This document shows positions 20,601 through 33,754 of a stretch of 64,000 nucleotides of DNA, in pieces. Each line of letters opens with the position of its first letter. Positions within the stretch are counted from its first letter, which is position 1. Source of the stretch: Bimuria novae-zelandiae CBS 107.79 (lineage: Eukaryota; Ascomycota; Dothideomycetes; Pleosporales; Didymosphaeriaceae); the NCBI GenBank assembly GCA_010015655.1, contig ML976690.1:48724-112723 (forward strand). Direction: 5' to 3'. Position numbers and translations under genes: made by a program. The notes beneath the pieces are model-generated. The model was not told the origin of the DNA, ran no database searches, and was given only the letters and a program-made list of their open reading frames with translations.

Positions 20601-23181
20601 TTTACCATCAATTGTTCGCGAGATGAGTGGCATTGAGCAGACTTCTGAGGAGAAGTGTAGCAATTGGGACGGTGGCAACGTGACTGACTATATCCCAGAC
20701 AACGAACTACCTTCGAACCCGCCAGAGGGCTATACTATGGACAACGAATTGCCCTCGAACCCACCAGAGGACTGGCAAAACCGTGCGGGTGGTAGTGACG
20801 CATCTGTGTCTGGGGTTCCGCCAGAGTATGAGGATATTTATACCTACCTCGTCGGACATGAGGCGTTCCCTACATTGAAAGAAGACCTCAAGAAGGGTGT
20901 GGAACAACATTTTGGCGATCAAATGGGGCTCATCCGCCTTCGAATTCTGCGAGCTTTAGAGCATCACCCTAGTTCCACATTCGGAATTGCTCACGTGCGT
21001 CTTCGCACGGACTGGGATCCAGCTACGTTTCTAAGGAACAATACCCGACGGGCCATCTGCAGACAATACGACATGTACTTACATTAACCGGCAATTCCGA
21101 GGATGCCGAACTCACTACCGTTGAGCATTATTTGCACCAGACTTGGCCCAGATATTCTTACGAGCTTGTTGATCACATCACATACATCGTCAGCAGAGGT
21201 ATTGAGGGTAGACCCTGTGAGTGATGGAATTACATTCCTCGTTTGTGATTGTGCTAACGAAACAATTATAGGCCCCTTTATTGAATATCATCCAGAACAA
21301 CGCATTTTCCTGGTTTGTGGAGACGAGGATCGTATTGTAGCGGTTGCGCAGCAGCTCGCCTGGCTAGGGGCCGCTTGTTGTGCGCCAAGTGGACAGTTGG
21401 CCGTCTGCTACACTACAATTTCTCAACTCGACAACAACGGAGAAGCATCTCGACTTGACTACCGCAAGGAAAGTTACCCGCTGTTGGATATAACTTATGA
21501 CGTTTCTTCAAGCGGCATCGAAAGTTCTAACAGCTGCTGGCATGATTTGGTCGGTGACTCAATGATTGCACATGGCTTTCCCATACGTAAAAGAGTCCAT
21601 GGTGAGATTGGACTTCTACTATCAATGGAGCTAATGGCAGTCTTGGCGAAGATTCCCTTCGCTACCTGTTACCGTAATGGCTACGTGTTCAAGGGAAGAT
21701 CGTTCATCTTGGAGCCTGTGGAACGCAGAGAAACTTCTGTGCAATGGCATCTCTTCCAGAAACAAGGAAAGACGCGAGTCCGTTATGAGGATCTAGCCGA
21801 GTTATGTCCAAAGCGCCTGATGTTGGACACGTATGATGAAACGGACTTGTTATCTGCTGAATGTTTTTTGGGATGGTGTCCACAATGCGATATCAATTTG
21901 GGTAAGCTTTCACAGTTCGCCCATCTGCGTGTAGCCATAATAGGAGCTGACCGCTAGCAATGTCTAGCTACTGAGGGATACAATTATCGATCTATTCAGT
22001 ACTCCAAGGCGGGCCCTCTGTCCAAAAGCACCATCTCCCTCACTAGCTTCTCCGTTGGATTTCAACAATGGGGCGCCGCAAGTCTCAACTATACGATCCG
22101 CAACAATCAAGGGTATTACCGCAACGCAATGGCGGAATTCTACCTTGATCTACTTGATGACGCTGCACAAATCGACGTGGTTCTACAGGATATGGAAGAC
22201 CGTCGGGCGTGGCACACCAACGCCGAAACCATGATACTTCACATGATACTTCATCGACATGATTGCGGTCGGCTTAGAGGAAACAACAACACTACATTGA
22301 TGCTCGTCAAAGCCGATGCTGACGACCCGTCATCTGTACGAAGTGCCATGCTGTCCAACGCTGACACTATCATCGGACCCGATCAACATCTGAAGGATAC
22401 CAATGTCACTAACAAGTCATTTATTGACCTCGTGAAAGAGCTTTATACTGTCTTGGAAGCCTTGCAAGCTACTCAAGAGGATCTGGAGAAAGAGGCTGGT
22501 TTCGAAGTTACATTAGATCGTGGCTACCGCGTTTCCGGCTGGGAGTATCGTAGCCTCGTCGATCGCCAGCTTCATCCGAAACCTGGTCGTACGAAACTAG
22601 CAAGGACGTGTGGAGAATGGCCAAAGCTCATGCGCGAGCTCGGAGCAGTGGTTCTCTTTGGAGACTGCTTCCAGGACGTCTTTCGACCGAGAATCGATTC
22701 CGACCTATGCTGCGCACTGAAAACGCTGCCAAAGGGCAAAGACTTACTAGCAATGCAAGCTGCTACACTCCAAGAGCTTTATGATAAGAGTGGGTCTTGG
22801 GCTTGTGACGACAATATGGCTCGCATCACACGAGCGGGAACGAAACTGCATCCTTCCAAGCATCTGTTCGACTCTTGCCCAATAACTGGAGGCCACAATT
22901 GCACGTGCGAGAGGATCCAGCAACTTGACTTCAGCAACAATAGCAAGAAGGTCACGAAGCTCAGCGGTCTGACTAATACAGGTGCCATCATTATAGGGAC
23001 GAAAGATGCCCTGAAGGTCAAATGGAAATTGTTCAGCAAACGGGACTCGACGCCGACAGTGACCTCGGCGCCGCTCACGCACCCACAATTGCAGCTTCAA
23101 CCTTTGCTAGTGCCAACCGCTCAGCCACTGCCCCCGACGCAAAATCTACCGAATCCACTCCCTTCGCAGCCTATCCCATGA
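17679..23181 (+). CDS. Large multidomain protein: C2H2 fingers + trypsin-like domain + unknown C-terminal half
   Basis: Proposed exons: 17679-17699, 17746-18310, 18458-18711, 18794-19543, 19591-20994, 21063-21198, 21272-21901 and 21968-23181 (about 1657 residues). Four C2H2-like units lie at about residues 63-186, the clearest being CPECGHPFSRDAEVRRH. A chymotrypsin-like triad is readable: His in LTVEHLF (codon 19076), Asp in LMDWSLIEV (19427) and Ser in KGDSGAWII (19747). A block with IRNNQGYYRNAMAEFYLD lies in the C-terminal half, and the end is Pro/Gln-rich. No signal peptide or membrane span is seen, so it is probably intracellular. The introns at 18712-18793 and 19544-19590 are uncertain. 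Each sits where the open frame changes, and an indel would be an equally good explanation. The first intron, 17700-17745, precedes a solid ORF. Function unknown; a regulatory or defence-type protease is speculation. Confidence 0.65.
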
Positions 23182-23470
23182 ATTAAAGCGGCACTCCGGC
23201 GCAGAACTCCCTACAGCTTAGCTAGTAGTCACTGTCAACTAGCACATTTCCATGACTTTCCGGTACAAGGAGCTGGAGCCCAAATTTAAATCAACTGTTT
23301 CCTATGTGCTTGCTTTCTTGACGGACTACTATCATGATGTAAATGCAGATTAGAACTGATCCCGTGATGCCATCAGTCCAGCTTTTTGGGATATACAGCT
23401 CAGCTCAACATTGAGAGCAGATTGATTACGGGGAAAAGCGGGCAGTCTGGGAAAGACCTTTATTTACTTC
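23182..23470. other. 3' flank of the large gene
   Basis: This is ordinary composition running into TA-rich repeat DNA at about 23460. No gene is seen. Confidence 0.4.
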
Positions 23471-25459
23471 TTACTAAAATTTATCTACTAATAGTGTAGG
23501 TTTCCTAGTATATATTTTATTTTATTAGGTTAAAGATAATATCTTTTATAGGAACGTATCTAGGTTCCCTTTTAAAACGCTTCTAAGTAGTGTCTAGTGA
23601 AAGTGTAGCCTGTCGTAATAATTTATTAGTTAGGATAGTTATTATCCATCAGGACGTAGACTAAAGTAGCTAAGAGAGTATAAAATATATTTTAATACTT
23701 TTATAAAAGTGTTCTGCGACGCTTTTAACTTATTATTTTAGCTATAGTAGGCCTTTATAATAAAAGTACTTAGTATTTTAAATAATATTCTTAATCCTAA
23801 TAGGTGTATTTAATACTATTTTAGGGTTAAGCTAGGGGCGTTTCGCTACTACTTTAGTTTAATCTTTTATACTTAGGAGTTAGTGATATATTTAGCGTAG
23901 GTATAAAATATAGGCTTTTTTACCTAGCCTAATATTAGGAAGTAATAACAGGGTATTTATAAGGTAGAGGCAGTCTATTAACTTATTATTATTTTACTAT
24001 TTAAAGATACTAGTAAAGAAGCGTATCCTAGGGTCTTCTACGCAGAGCTATAGATATCCTAATACTATATTATAACTTTTAAATTCTACTAACTAGAACC
24101 TTTTTAGCCTAATAGTTTTATTAACTCCTCTAGAGTCTAAGCACGACGTAACTAAGTTATATAAGGTACTTAACTATAGTTTATTATTATTAAAAAATAT
24201 TATAGTAAGCTTCTTATAGTAGAATATATAGTACAAGATTGCCTTAACTACTACTACGTAGTTAATAAGATTTAATTCCGTGCTACTATTATAGAAAGCT
24301 TAAAAAAGCTTTACGGTATCGCTATCGCAAGGTATAATAACATCTACTATAATATATAGATATTTCCTATAGGAGTGCTTTCTTAATTATAATTCATAAA
24401 GTTTATAATTAAGGCCTATTTTTTTCCTATTACGTAAAGCTTGCATCGCATTACTTTTTATAATAAAGATATTACCCCTTTACTTCTAGTGTTATTATTA
24501 GTTCAAGGATTATCTAGCTTTCCGTTACTTATAAGTAGAGAAACGTTTAGAGTTAGAGAAACCTTTATTATCTCTAAATCCTTTTTAGCCTAGCGTTAAA
24601 TCGCCTTTAGTTACGATAGGGATACTAGACTATAAACTTTAAAATTATTTTTAATTAAACTTTTTTTTACTTAAATTATAGTTTAGTTTAAATCTATAAA
24701 AAAATTCAATAAAAGTTTTAAGGCGTATAGGTTTATTTACCTCTAATACTTCCTTTATAGCCTTAAGATTTTATTTAACCGTAACTTAATCTTAATTATT
24801 TTTTTAATACTATAAGGCGTTAAACCTTTTATTATAGTAACTTTAAGACTTTATGGATATAAATATAATTTTTAGCGTCTTATTGGTAGAGCTATTTACG
24901 TAGTGGAGGAAGCTTTACTTTAAAAATATTTTATTACTAAAGTATAATAAGAAGGAGTTAACTAAGTTAGTATTTTATTAACTTAAACTAAAGAATCTTA
25001 GGAAGTTATTAAACTTAATTAAAATAAAATTTTAAATTAATGCAGTAACTTTTTAGTATAAATTTAATTATAATATAATTATAGTATTTTGAACTCTCTT
25101 ATTAATAAGGTTATAGTAAATTATATATTAAATAGTACAAAAAATTTAATATGTTCTTATAATTAAGTTAATAAAAATTTAGACTATATTAAAGACCGCG
25201 TTCTTATTACAATACGACTATTTTATTATTACTATACATATAGTAGATAACTTTTTAATCATAGTTTAAGTTATAAAAAAAGACTTTTTAGAGCGCCCTT
25301 AACGTCTTAATTAACCTCCTTTTATATAGATTATATATAGTTATGCGACGGGGTAACTATAGCTATTAAAAAAGAGTATTATACTTTTAGCTTACTCTAG
25401 CTACTATTAAAGTTATATAACTTTTTTTTATTAAAGTGCTCCAGTTTTAGGCATTTAAA
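23471..25459. repeat. TA-rich RIP-degraded repeat, unidentified
   Basis: About 2 kb of TA-dominated sequence with stops in all frames. I could not recognise a transposase, reverse transcriptase or terminal repeats, and no inverted partner for its left edge was found. It most likely represents one or more old transposons. Confidence 0.55.
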
Positions 25460-25927
25460 TGTTACGAGCTTAAGGAACCTGGACTGTGACACTATAATAA
25501 CCAAAGATAGATAGGGGAGGTGGATGAGGTTATGTTATAGCTAGCCTACGAGGACTCGTGGGGCTGCTTATATCAGCCAGGGTCACGTGACCACGATCCG
25601 CCAAGAACCAGCTTCGATGCCGGATTAGAGGTGATCTGCCAAGAAGCAGGATAATCGTTAAAACACCTAAAAGTAAAAAAAGAAATAGACCAATATATAG
25701 TATAATAATTCTTTTATTGTTATTTTCGTTTTTATAGTTAACTTATATATCTTCTGCACGAGTACGTTCTCTATATTAACTAATAGTTATTTTATTTATT
25801 ATAAAATTAGATTATATAGCTATACGCTAAGTTGTCGTATTAACTTATACTACTAAATAATTTATAAAATGCCTTATTACCTTACTACCCTAACCTGGAT
25901 TGGACCAAGCGAGTGCACATCATAACA
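25460..25927 (-). mobile_element. Solo LTR (TGTTAC family), minus orientation
   Basis: It starts TGTTACGAGC and ends CATAACA. It resembles the inverted LTR at 5779-6275 at its ends and through a TAGTTATTTTAT..TTATTATA block. The flanking five bases are TTAAA and TTCAA, so a target duplication is only approximate. A GC-richer patch at about 25490-25660 may be less mutated LTR sequence. Confidence 0.5.
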
Positions 25928-26246
25928 TTCAAAGTAATATTAGTTTTTAATTAATAATATCCTTAATAAAAAGAACCGTCCTTAAAATACTTAAAGGGAT
26001 AAATTTTACTTTTATTAGTATTAGGTAATTAGGTAACATAATAGAAAAAGTATTTTTATTACTTAAGTAGTAACCCTTTAAAGTTAAGCTATTTTAAGGT
26101 TAGGTACTAACTATAGCTGTGCTAAGGTAACGCTATTTAGAGCTTAGATCCTTTTTATAAACTAGGGGCCTACTAGGTCTACTTTTAAGTTACTTTATAA
26201 CTTAACTAAGGCTTTAGCTACTTATTTTCTAACTTATAAGTATAAG
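25928..26246. repeat. TA-rich spacer between two LTRs
   Basis: TA-rich, stop-filled sequence with no recognisable content. Confidence 0.4.
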
Positions 26247-26251
26247 ATTAA

Positions 26252-26746
26252 GTTACAAGGTGCTGTACGTACCTAAGCCTGTTCCTGGTAAGGGGAGGAT
26301 AGGTCAAGGGTAAAGAGCCTTGCGGATATTCAGTAGTCGAGAGCTAAAGAGAATACCAGGTGTAATGCGAATAATCTAATCCTATAACGAACTATAGAAT
26401 AACTAACTTAGAGATTTACTAATCTGTTGTAGGAGATATACTCGAAGTATCTTATAAGTTAACTACAAGGGGTAGAAAAGTACAGAGAATATCCTAGACT
26501 ATATAATATCTATCCTAGTCCTTGCTATTGTCTAAATTATCAACGTAGTCCCGCCAAGACCTTGTGGTCCCAGGGACTCTTGTAGTCCTAGGGACTTCTC
26601 GCTTATGCGGGGCTTTGTCACGTGACTGCTAACCTAAGCTGCCCCGCGCCTCTTTGTGTTTCCTTTGTTTCGTTCCTTCGCCGGCCACTGTCCTGTTGGC
26701 ATCCTCATCCGGTATCCTTGTGTTTGAGGTCTCCAAGATCGTAACA
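26252..26746 (+). mobile_element. Solo LTR (TGTTAC family), plus orientation
   Basis: It matches 7499-8015 from GTTACAAGG through CCTAAGCCTGTTCC to the end GATCGTAACA. ATTAA flanks it on both sides (26247-26251 and 26747-26751) if the initial T has been lost. The right half is much less TA-rich than 7499-8015, so this copy has been mutated less. Confidence 0.7.
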
Positions 26747-26751
26747 ATTAA

Positions 26752-27607
26752 GGCCTTCCCCCGAGCGTTCCTCTTTATAAGGGGGGTTTATCTTATTATT
26801 CTCTTAGGATAACTAGTGCTATAACTCTTTAGAGTTATTACTACCTTTATAAAGTTTTCTTTAACTAAGTCTAGCTTTTAAATTTTTAAGACTTAACTAG
26901 TCTTTGCTTCTGTGGCTATATAATTATACTTAGATAGCTATATAGCCTATAATCCAAGTATTCTTATTAGCTTAAGGACTTCTTAGTATCATGCCCTTAC
27001 TCGTTAATATTTATTTTAATAGTTAACCCTAACTATAACTATAAGGTTATTAATATATTACTTTATTATTATTATTTTTAAAAAAAAAATATAGACGTTG
27101 TTCTACAGATGCGCGGAGATTATTAATTAAAGAAAAGTAACTACTTTATTAAGGTCTGCCTTTTGTTCTTAATAGGCTCGATCTATAATCTTGTAAATCT
27201 TAATCTATTCTTTATAATAGCTACTATTATCTTTATATACTTTTGTACCTACTAGTAATAAATAAAATAGTAATATTGGTGCGTTATTTAGGTTCGTATT
27301 TATATAGACGTCGTTTAGCTAGTAGTTACCTATTAATAAAGGCACTAGTATTGTAGGTTTCTACTTTAGTTTATCTATTAACGCTAGATTAATAATACTC
27401 TAAACCTTAAGGAATTAGTATCTTATTTTAAGCTATTTAAACTATAGCGTGTAATTTATATAACTGGTTAGGATTACTATAGGATCTATAAGAGTAAATA
27501 TGGCTATTATAATTAGCATAATTTAAGCAATAAGACTTTTAATTATTAAATTAAAAGTAGTTTTTAATATGATAGAATAATAATTAATTAATAGCGATTA
27601 TGCTCGC
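26752..27607. repeat. TA-rich RIP-degraded repeat, unidentified
   Basis: No coding motif is recognised and stops occur in every frame. It is probably transposon remnant. Confidence 0.5.
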
Positions 27608-27996
27608 TTGTTTATTAGAGAGGCAAAAGCCTCTTATCTAACTATAAGATTGAATGCATCTAATTGTCTAGATATCTCTTGCTTTATTGTGGCAGGTATC
27701 TCGGACGTGTGGAATGCATCTCATGCAAGGGTGGAATGTATCTCATGCAAGGGTGGAATGTATCTCATGCAAGGGTGGAATGTATTGTTGAACAAGCAGA
27801 GAAAAATCTGGTGCTTTAAGTGTAGGAGTGATAAATTGATTGTAGCTCACATGGCCGTGATAGCTGCCTTGTGGGGCAGGTCTTCGCGCACGTGATTGTC
27901 TGATTAGGCTAGTTCTATCTAACATGTATCTCATGCAAGGGTGCCACAGGTGCGCCAGCCACCTTGCCAGTGCAAAGGGCCATGTAATCGGACAGT
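27608..27996. other. Less mutated patch left of the piggyBac-like transposon
   Basis: Near-normal composition with a 95-codon frame (27608-27895) made partly of the tandem repeat listed separately. No family resemblance is seen. The repeat motif TATCTCATGCAAGGGTG recurs once more at about 27927, so this may be the edge of another repeat family. Confidence 0.4.
27711..27785. repeat. 22-bp tandem repeat, three copies plus a partial
   Basis: The unit is GGAATGYATCTCATGCAAGGGT at 27711-27732, 27733-27754 and 27755-27776, followed by a 9-base partial. The copies differ only by C/T at one position. Confidence 0.9.
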
Positions 27997-28369
27997 TATC
28001 CCCTGCACCGTCAACATCGCCCTGGCACGGGCCACCTTAGAATAGCCAATCAGCATTAAATACCTTAAAACACCAAATGTTTGTCGTGCTGTTAGCAATT
28101 CTTGTTTAGTAGCTAAAACACCTGTATTTAAAAATTTCTTATATTTAAAACATGCCTAAATAAGTAACGCTATTAAGCAATAATTCTAACTTTATTAAAT
28201 ATTTAAAGTATAGTAATAAAGCTAAAAATTTACCTAATTTACTAACTAAGCTACTTCTAGGCTAGTAACTACTTAAAATTAATAATTTGTATACTTTTAG
28301 ACGCGCTCTCTTAATTAATAGTATAAATACTAACTTTCTAATTACTCTATTTAACTTATTTTTTAACAT

Positions 28370-29250
28370 AGAGATCCTTCACTAAATCGTATACTATATA
28401 AATTAGCACGCTAAGAAGCTCCGTGATAAGTAGTCCTCGTCGTCTAGCTACCACGGCTAGAAGCTAACGTCGCTGGCCGAGCTTTATACGTACTTCGCGA
28501 TTGTCATATATATAGGCCTTTATTAGGAAGCCCTCGCTTGGGGAGTATTGGCAGAAACTTTATGGCGCGGCACCTACGCACAAGATTAATATGTACATAG
28601 CATAGACGCGCTAGGAGCAACTTAATTATTACCTATACTACGCCGACGTTAATTAGAGCTTTAAGTCTTTATTTAGCTATATCTAGAGCCTCTTTAAGAT
28701 AATTTATAAGCGTGTGTTTAAGTACTAATATCTAAAGATCTACCTTTATATTAATAAAGTAATTATAAGATTTACTAGACGCGCGAGTAAGATTATAATA
28801 ATTAAAATAAAACTTACGCTAGAAAACTTTAAAATCTAGTATTTAGTAAATAATAAAGTAATATTAAACTAGTTATTTTATGCTAGAGGTTAAGGGCTAG
28901 TTAACCTGCTAGACTTACCTACTAACGGGCTAGCTTTTACTCCTATAAAGTTAGTCTTTATTACTCTTATACTTACTATTAATGCTAATGGCTATTGCCT
29001 TTTTCTACTAAATCTCTATATTATATAAGATAATAATCTCTTTAACACTATTTTTATACTTAAATATTTTAAATTTAAAGGCGTAGGTTACGCTAGGATA
29101 GTTAGAATAATAAAAATAAGAATAAAGAAGAGTTTTAAAGTAATAGTAAAATCTAGGCTTTTAGTAAAGTTATTAGTTATTAATATTTACGCGCGGGTAA
29201 AGCTGCAAAAAAAAGTATTTTAATAATAACTTTATAAAGCTTTCGATATA
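28370..29250 (+). pseudogene. piggyBac-type transposase remnant
   Basis: Read through many stops, the frame shows a piggyBac-like order. GEYWQKLYGAAPTHKINMY is near 28540-28590, a YYADVN segment follows, and then a segment with FKIWYLVNN and LDLPTNGLAFTP near 28840-28940. These match the DDE_Tnp_1_7 domain found in many ascomycetes. Most expected acidic residues are altered in the G-to-A, C-to-T manner of RIP. The C-terminal end lies beyond the nested elements at about 43098-43250, where HKKFLYTLIERGRRPTR and KRPRVDD can be read in clean sequence. Confidence 0.6.
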
Positions 29251-29697
29251 GTATACGCGCTAACTAGAGTAGGGAGACACTTATTAGGCCCTCTTATAGA
29301 GTAGGCAAGTCCTTTAAGTAGTATAGAAAGATAATTAGGTAGTTCTTTTTACTAGTACTATTACTAAGCATAAGTTTCTGTCCCCTCCGCTATACTAAAT
29401 GTCTACTAATAATATTTGTCACTAGCTACCTAAAAGGTTATTAAGCTACGTTAACACTTAAAACTCGCCTAAAATAATAAAAAGATATTTAAGAGAGCCT
29501 TTAGTAATAAGCCTGTAAAGTTACTAAATATACTTTAAATAATAGATAATTATAATTACTATAAGAGTAAGGTTAATTGCTTTAATTAAACAAAGAGCTT
29601 TTACTCTGTTTAGCAGATTCGCTAGTATACCTAGCGACCTCTATAGTGCTTTCTGCTTGATCCGACGCTTAATAACTGCTACAGATTTTCGACGTAC

Positions 29698-30015
29698 TGT
29701 CACGGTAACCCCAGGCTACCTGACAAGCATGGATATACTACTAGTAGCAGTATATCTCAGAGGTATCGCGCGCTGACAGCTAGCTAAGAAAATAGCATAT
29801 AAGTAACCCGTCTACTAGCTAATTAGTTAAATTATAGCGCTAGCTATCCTGAATAAGGGCACGTAATAAAGTAAAATAATAAAGTTATATTAGCTGAGGA
29901 GAAAAGGATCTTTTCTTCTTATTTAATATCTTATACCTACACGTAGATACTAAACGTAGTAATATTAGTCTAGCCTACTAGGCTATAGACGTCCTTACTT
30001 ATTACTTTTATAATA
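29698..30015 (+). repeat. Left LTR of the outer gypsy element
   Basis: 318 bp, matching 42779-43097 with mostly transition differences. The first 60 bases are less TA-rich than the partner's. Confidence 0.8.
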
Positions 30016-33000
30016 TTACGTTAAATTACACTAATTAACATAACTAGTCTAGTGGACCCGACCCTAATAATGCAGGCAATAATAGAACAGATTAAAATAC
30101 TATAGGAAACCTGTCACGGTTTGGAGTCTCCCTTTCCCCACTTGCAGTGGCGCCTCACCTGTGTTGAGATGCGACTACCCATCCTACACTAGCGCTGTTT
30201 ACAGCCACTCATGTATACCTACTGTTCGTAGCTTCACCCAATACAACAACAAGTACAATTCTCAATTTCTTCCTTATGCGTATGGATCACTAGCTCTCAC
30301 AAAACCTTTTAGCAGGCCTAGCAGGCTTAACAGGAAACCTTTTAGTAGTCTCTCTAATAGATACAGGCCTAGCACTAAGCTAATATAGAGGCTTTACGCA
30401 AGGAGCTTACCTTGCTAAAAAAGTTAGTTTACTTTACTAACTCCCCTACGTTAGCCCTAGCTAAGGAGTTATTAGAGCCCTCTATAACACTATCTAGCAA
30501 TAGCTTAATAAGTGTAAAATACCTAAGTAACTAACTACCTAACCTGCCTATATTTACTAGCAAAAGGAATGACCTACCTCTATTTATCTTATAATTATAG
30601 ATAAAGTTAGAGGGTAATACTAATTAATACCTAACTAAACGCGCTAAACTAATATACGTATACTTTTAACTTAACTATAACCTAGTAATACTTATAAACC
30701 TACTAATTAGAACTAATATTATTATTATAGAAACGCTAATTTCCTTCCTTCGCGCTACGTATAGTAATTTAAATAAAATATTATTTACTTAAAGTAAGCT
30801 TAATAACTTAAAGTAAAGGAAGCGCCTATTCCTAAGCTACTTTACTAAGTTTTAACGCCTAGTAGTAGATACCTACCTTAATAAGAAAGCGTAAATTAAC
30901 GTCTTATACTACTTACTATCTAATAACCTTTAACGCGTGATAGTAGGTGCAAAGATTTTATTTAATATTAATAAATACGCTAATTTAATTACGTAATATA
31001 ATAATAACCTCTAATATTTACCTACTTACTTAAAATACTAATTAACCTATATATAAAGACGCGACTCTAAAATAGTAGCGTAATCTTAATATAATAAAAA
31101 TTAATATATTTTCACACGCGACTCTATTAGCGCAAAAAAGGGACTAATACTAATAGAAAGGACTCTACTTTACATGCAGCGCCCACGGACATATAGCTAG
31201 GGAGTGTCCTAAGAATACACAGATATAGACTATAAATTAGCAAGACTCCGTAGGTCAATGCGCGGCGTTACCTAAATTAGATATATTATTAGAAATAAGC
31301 TACTACTCCTTATTTTAATTACGCTCTTAATAATAACGCTTATTACTAGGAAAAGCACAACCCTAAAAATAAGTTATTTAATAAGACTACACTAAATATA
31401 AGTCTTAATAAATTTATAAACTACTTTATTAGGTAGAGCCTAGGAAAGATAGATTAATATCCCTTATACTATTTATTAAGGTAATACTAAATAATTAGTA
31501 ATTACTTCAGTTAATAATAAATCTATAAGGTATAAGTTTATCTATTAGAATCTCGCGCGTAACTTAATACTACGTTTATAGTTACTACCTTACGTTATAT
31601 AGCCTACTAAATTTAATAGATAATAACTAGATAATAGATAGATTACGTATATACCTAGTGTACGTCTTATTTATTAGAACTATATAAAGCAGATTAAGCT
31701 CTACGTAATAACTACTAACTAATACTAGATAACTTTTAAATAGCCCTAGATATATAAGTATTAAGTGAAGCTAAATTATAATATAAAATAATTAGAATTT
31801 ATAGCTAGGCGCTACTAGGACTACTATTTACGTAGAAATAGTATGTCTAGCGTTAGATTAGATAATAATTTAATTAAGGACTATATAGCTCTAGACTTAG
31901 AGAGCTTCTCCATCGCGGATAGAGACAAAATGACTGGCGATAGCGAGGCGCAGAGGGCCGTACCCCTTTAGATCTAGAAGCCTACTTTATCGCGAAGAAC
32001 GCGACACAATAGCTAGCGTAAGACACTATGCCGCTAGCTATAAAAGCTTAAACTAACACCTATTAGTATCCTAAGTAAAGCTCTTATAATTAATAATATA
32101 AAATTACTTTAAAATAATTTACTAGAGGATAACGCGCCTTATGCTATTACTTTAAAACTTAATATATATATAATTAGGGTAGTTTTCCCACTAAAACTAG
32201 TAAAATACTATAAATATAAAATCTTTACTATATTAATAGTAAATATTAATAAGGTACTAGTAGAGAGGAATGAAATTAACCTAGCTACTAAGGTACTATC
32301 TAAGTATTATAACCTACTGCATGTCTTCTCGCGAAAGGAGGCAGATTAATTACCTAAGTATTAGCTATATAACCTAAAGATTAAACTATAAAATAGCAAA
32401 TAGCCTAGGTTTAGACTACTATATAGCATGTCTTAGGACGAACTAAAAGTACTAAGGAAGTACTTTATACGTACTAGTAAGTTCTCTATAGCTTTACTAG
32501 TTATCTTTATAAAAAAGCTAAGTAGAGATTTATAATTCTGTGTAGATTATAGAGCACTAAACGTATTAACTATTAAAAACTAATACCTTATTCCTCTATT
32601 CTAGGAAACGCTAAGCCGCCTAAGTAAGGCTAGGTACTATACGAAGCTTAATATTATTACTACGTTTAATAAGCTATAAGTAGCAAAAGGGGATAAATAG
32701 CTAATAGCCTTTTATACGAGATATAGGCTATTTAAATACTTAGTAATGCCCTTTAGACTAGCCAATGCCCTAAGCATATTTTAGCACTATATAAATAATA
32801 CGCTATAACTATACTTAGACGTCTTTTATACGACGTATATTAATAATATTCTAATATATAGTAAATTACTACTAGAGCACTACTAGCACGTACGTCTAGT
32901 ACTAAGAGCTATAAAAAAAAGCAAGCTTATAACTTAATATTAATAAGTATAAGTTCTATTAGACTTAAGTTACATATCTTAGTTATGTAATTATTACGAA

Positions 33001-33749
33001 GGGTATCCAGGTAGATCTTAAAAAGGTAAAAGTAATATAAAATTAAAAATATTTAAAAAAAATTTAAAAGATATAAGAGGCTTCCTAGGCCTTGTAAACT
33101 TCTATTATTAATTTATACTTAACTTTTTAAAATTAGCCTTACTACTAGTAAACCTTATAAAGAAAGATTAAGCGTTTTACTTTAGTAGCGCTTACTAGGA
33201 TACGTTTAATTAATTAAAAACTATTTTTATAAGCGCTCTTATACTTTATCACTTTAACCTAAAGCTACTAATTATAGTAGAGGCTAACGCCTCTAACTAC
33301 GTAATAGCTAGAGTACTATTTTAAAAAGATAAGGATAAAGAGCTACGACTAGTTACTTACTACTTTAAGAAGATAAACCCCGCTAAAGGTAACTATAAGA
33401 TATATAATAAGGAGCTACTAGCGATTGTGCGCTATTTTAAGTAATAGAGATTTAAACTAAAAGGCGCTGTCTTTCCTATTAAAGTGCTTAGTAATTATAA
33501 AAATTTATAGTACTTTATAATAACTAAATAGCTAAGCTATAAATAAGCTTGCTAGTTAAAGTACCTATTATAATTTTAATTCACGATTACCTATCGCCCT
33601 AGTAAGTAAGGCGAAAAGCTAGACGCGCTTACGAGACGATCGCAGGACGTTTTAGTATAGGAAGGAGCATAGGTAACTCGTAATTAGACGCTACTACGCC
33701 CTAAACTATTTAAACCTACTATAGACCTGCATTTATTAATTACGGACAG
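30016..33749 (+). pseudogene. gag-pol remnant of the outer gypsy element, left part
   Basis: Stops occur in all frames. A zinc-knuckle remnant (FTCSAHGHIARECPK) is at about 31168-31210, with its first cysteine changed. A reverse-transcriptase segment at about 32500-32880 includes FCVDYRALNVLT and the catalytic box read as YINNILIYS, where YIDDILIYS is expected. An RNase H segment with GNYKIYNKELLAIVRYFK is at about 33240-33440. The stops and the Asp-to-Asn changes fit G-to-A and C-to-T mutation. The element cannot make active enzymes. Confidence 0.8.
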
Positions 33750-33754
33750 GACAA

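Noticed and set aside
28000..33700. CRISPR-like or satellite array in the TA-rich block
   Set aside because: The short repeated words there come from low-complexity TA-rich RIP DNA. There are no regular spacers, and this is fungal DNA.
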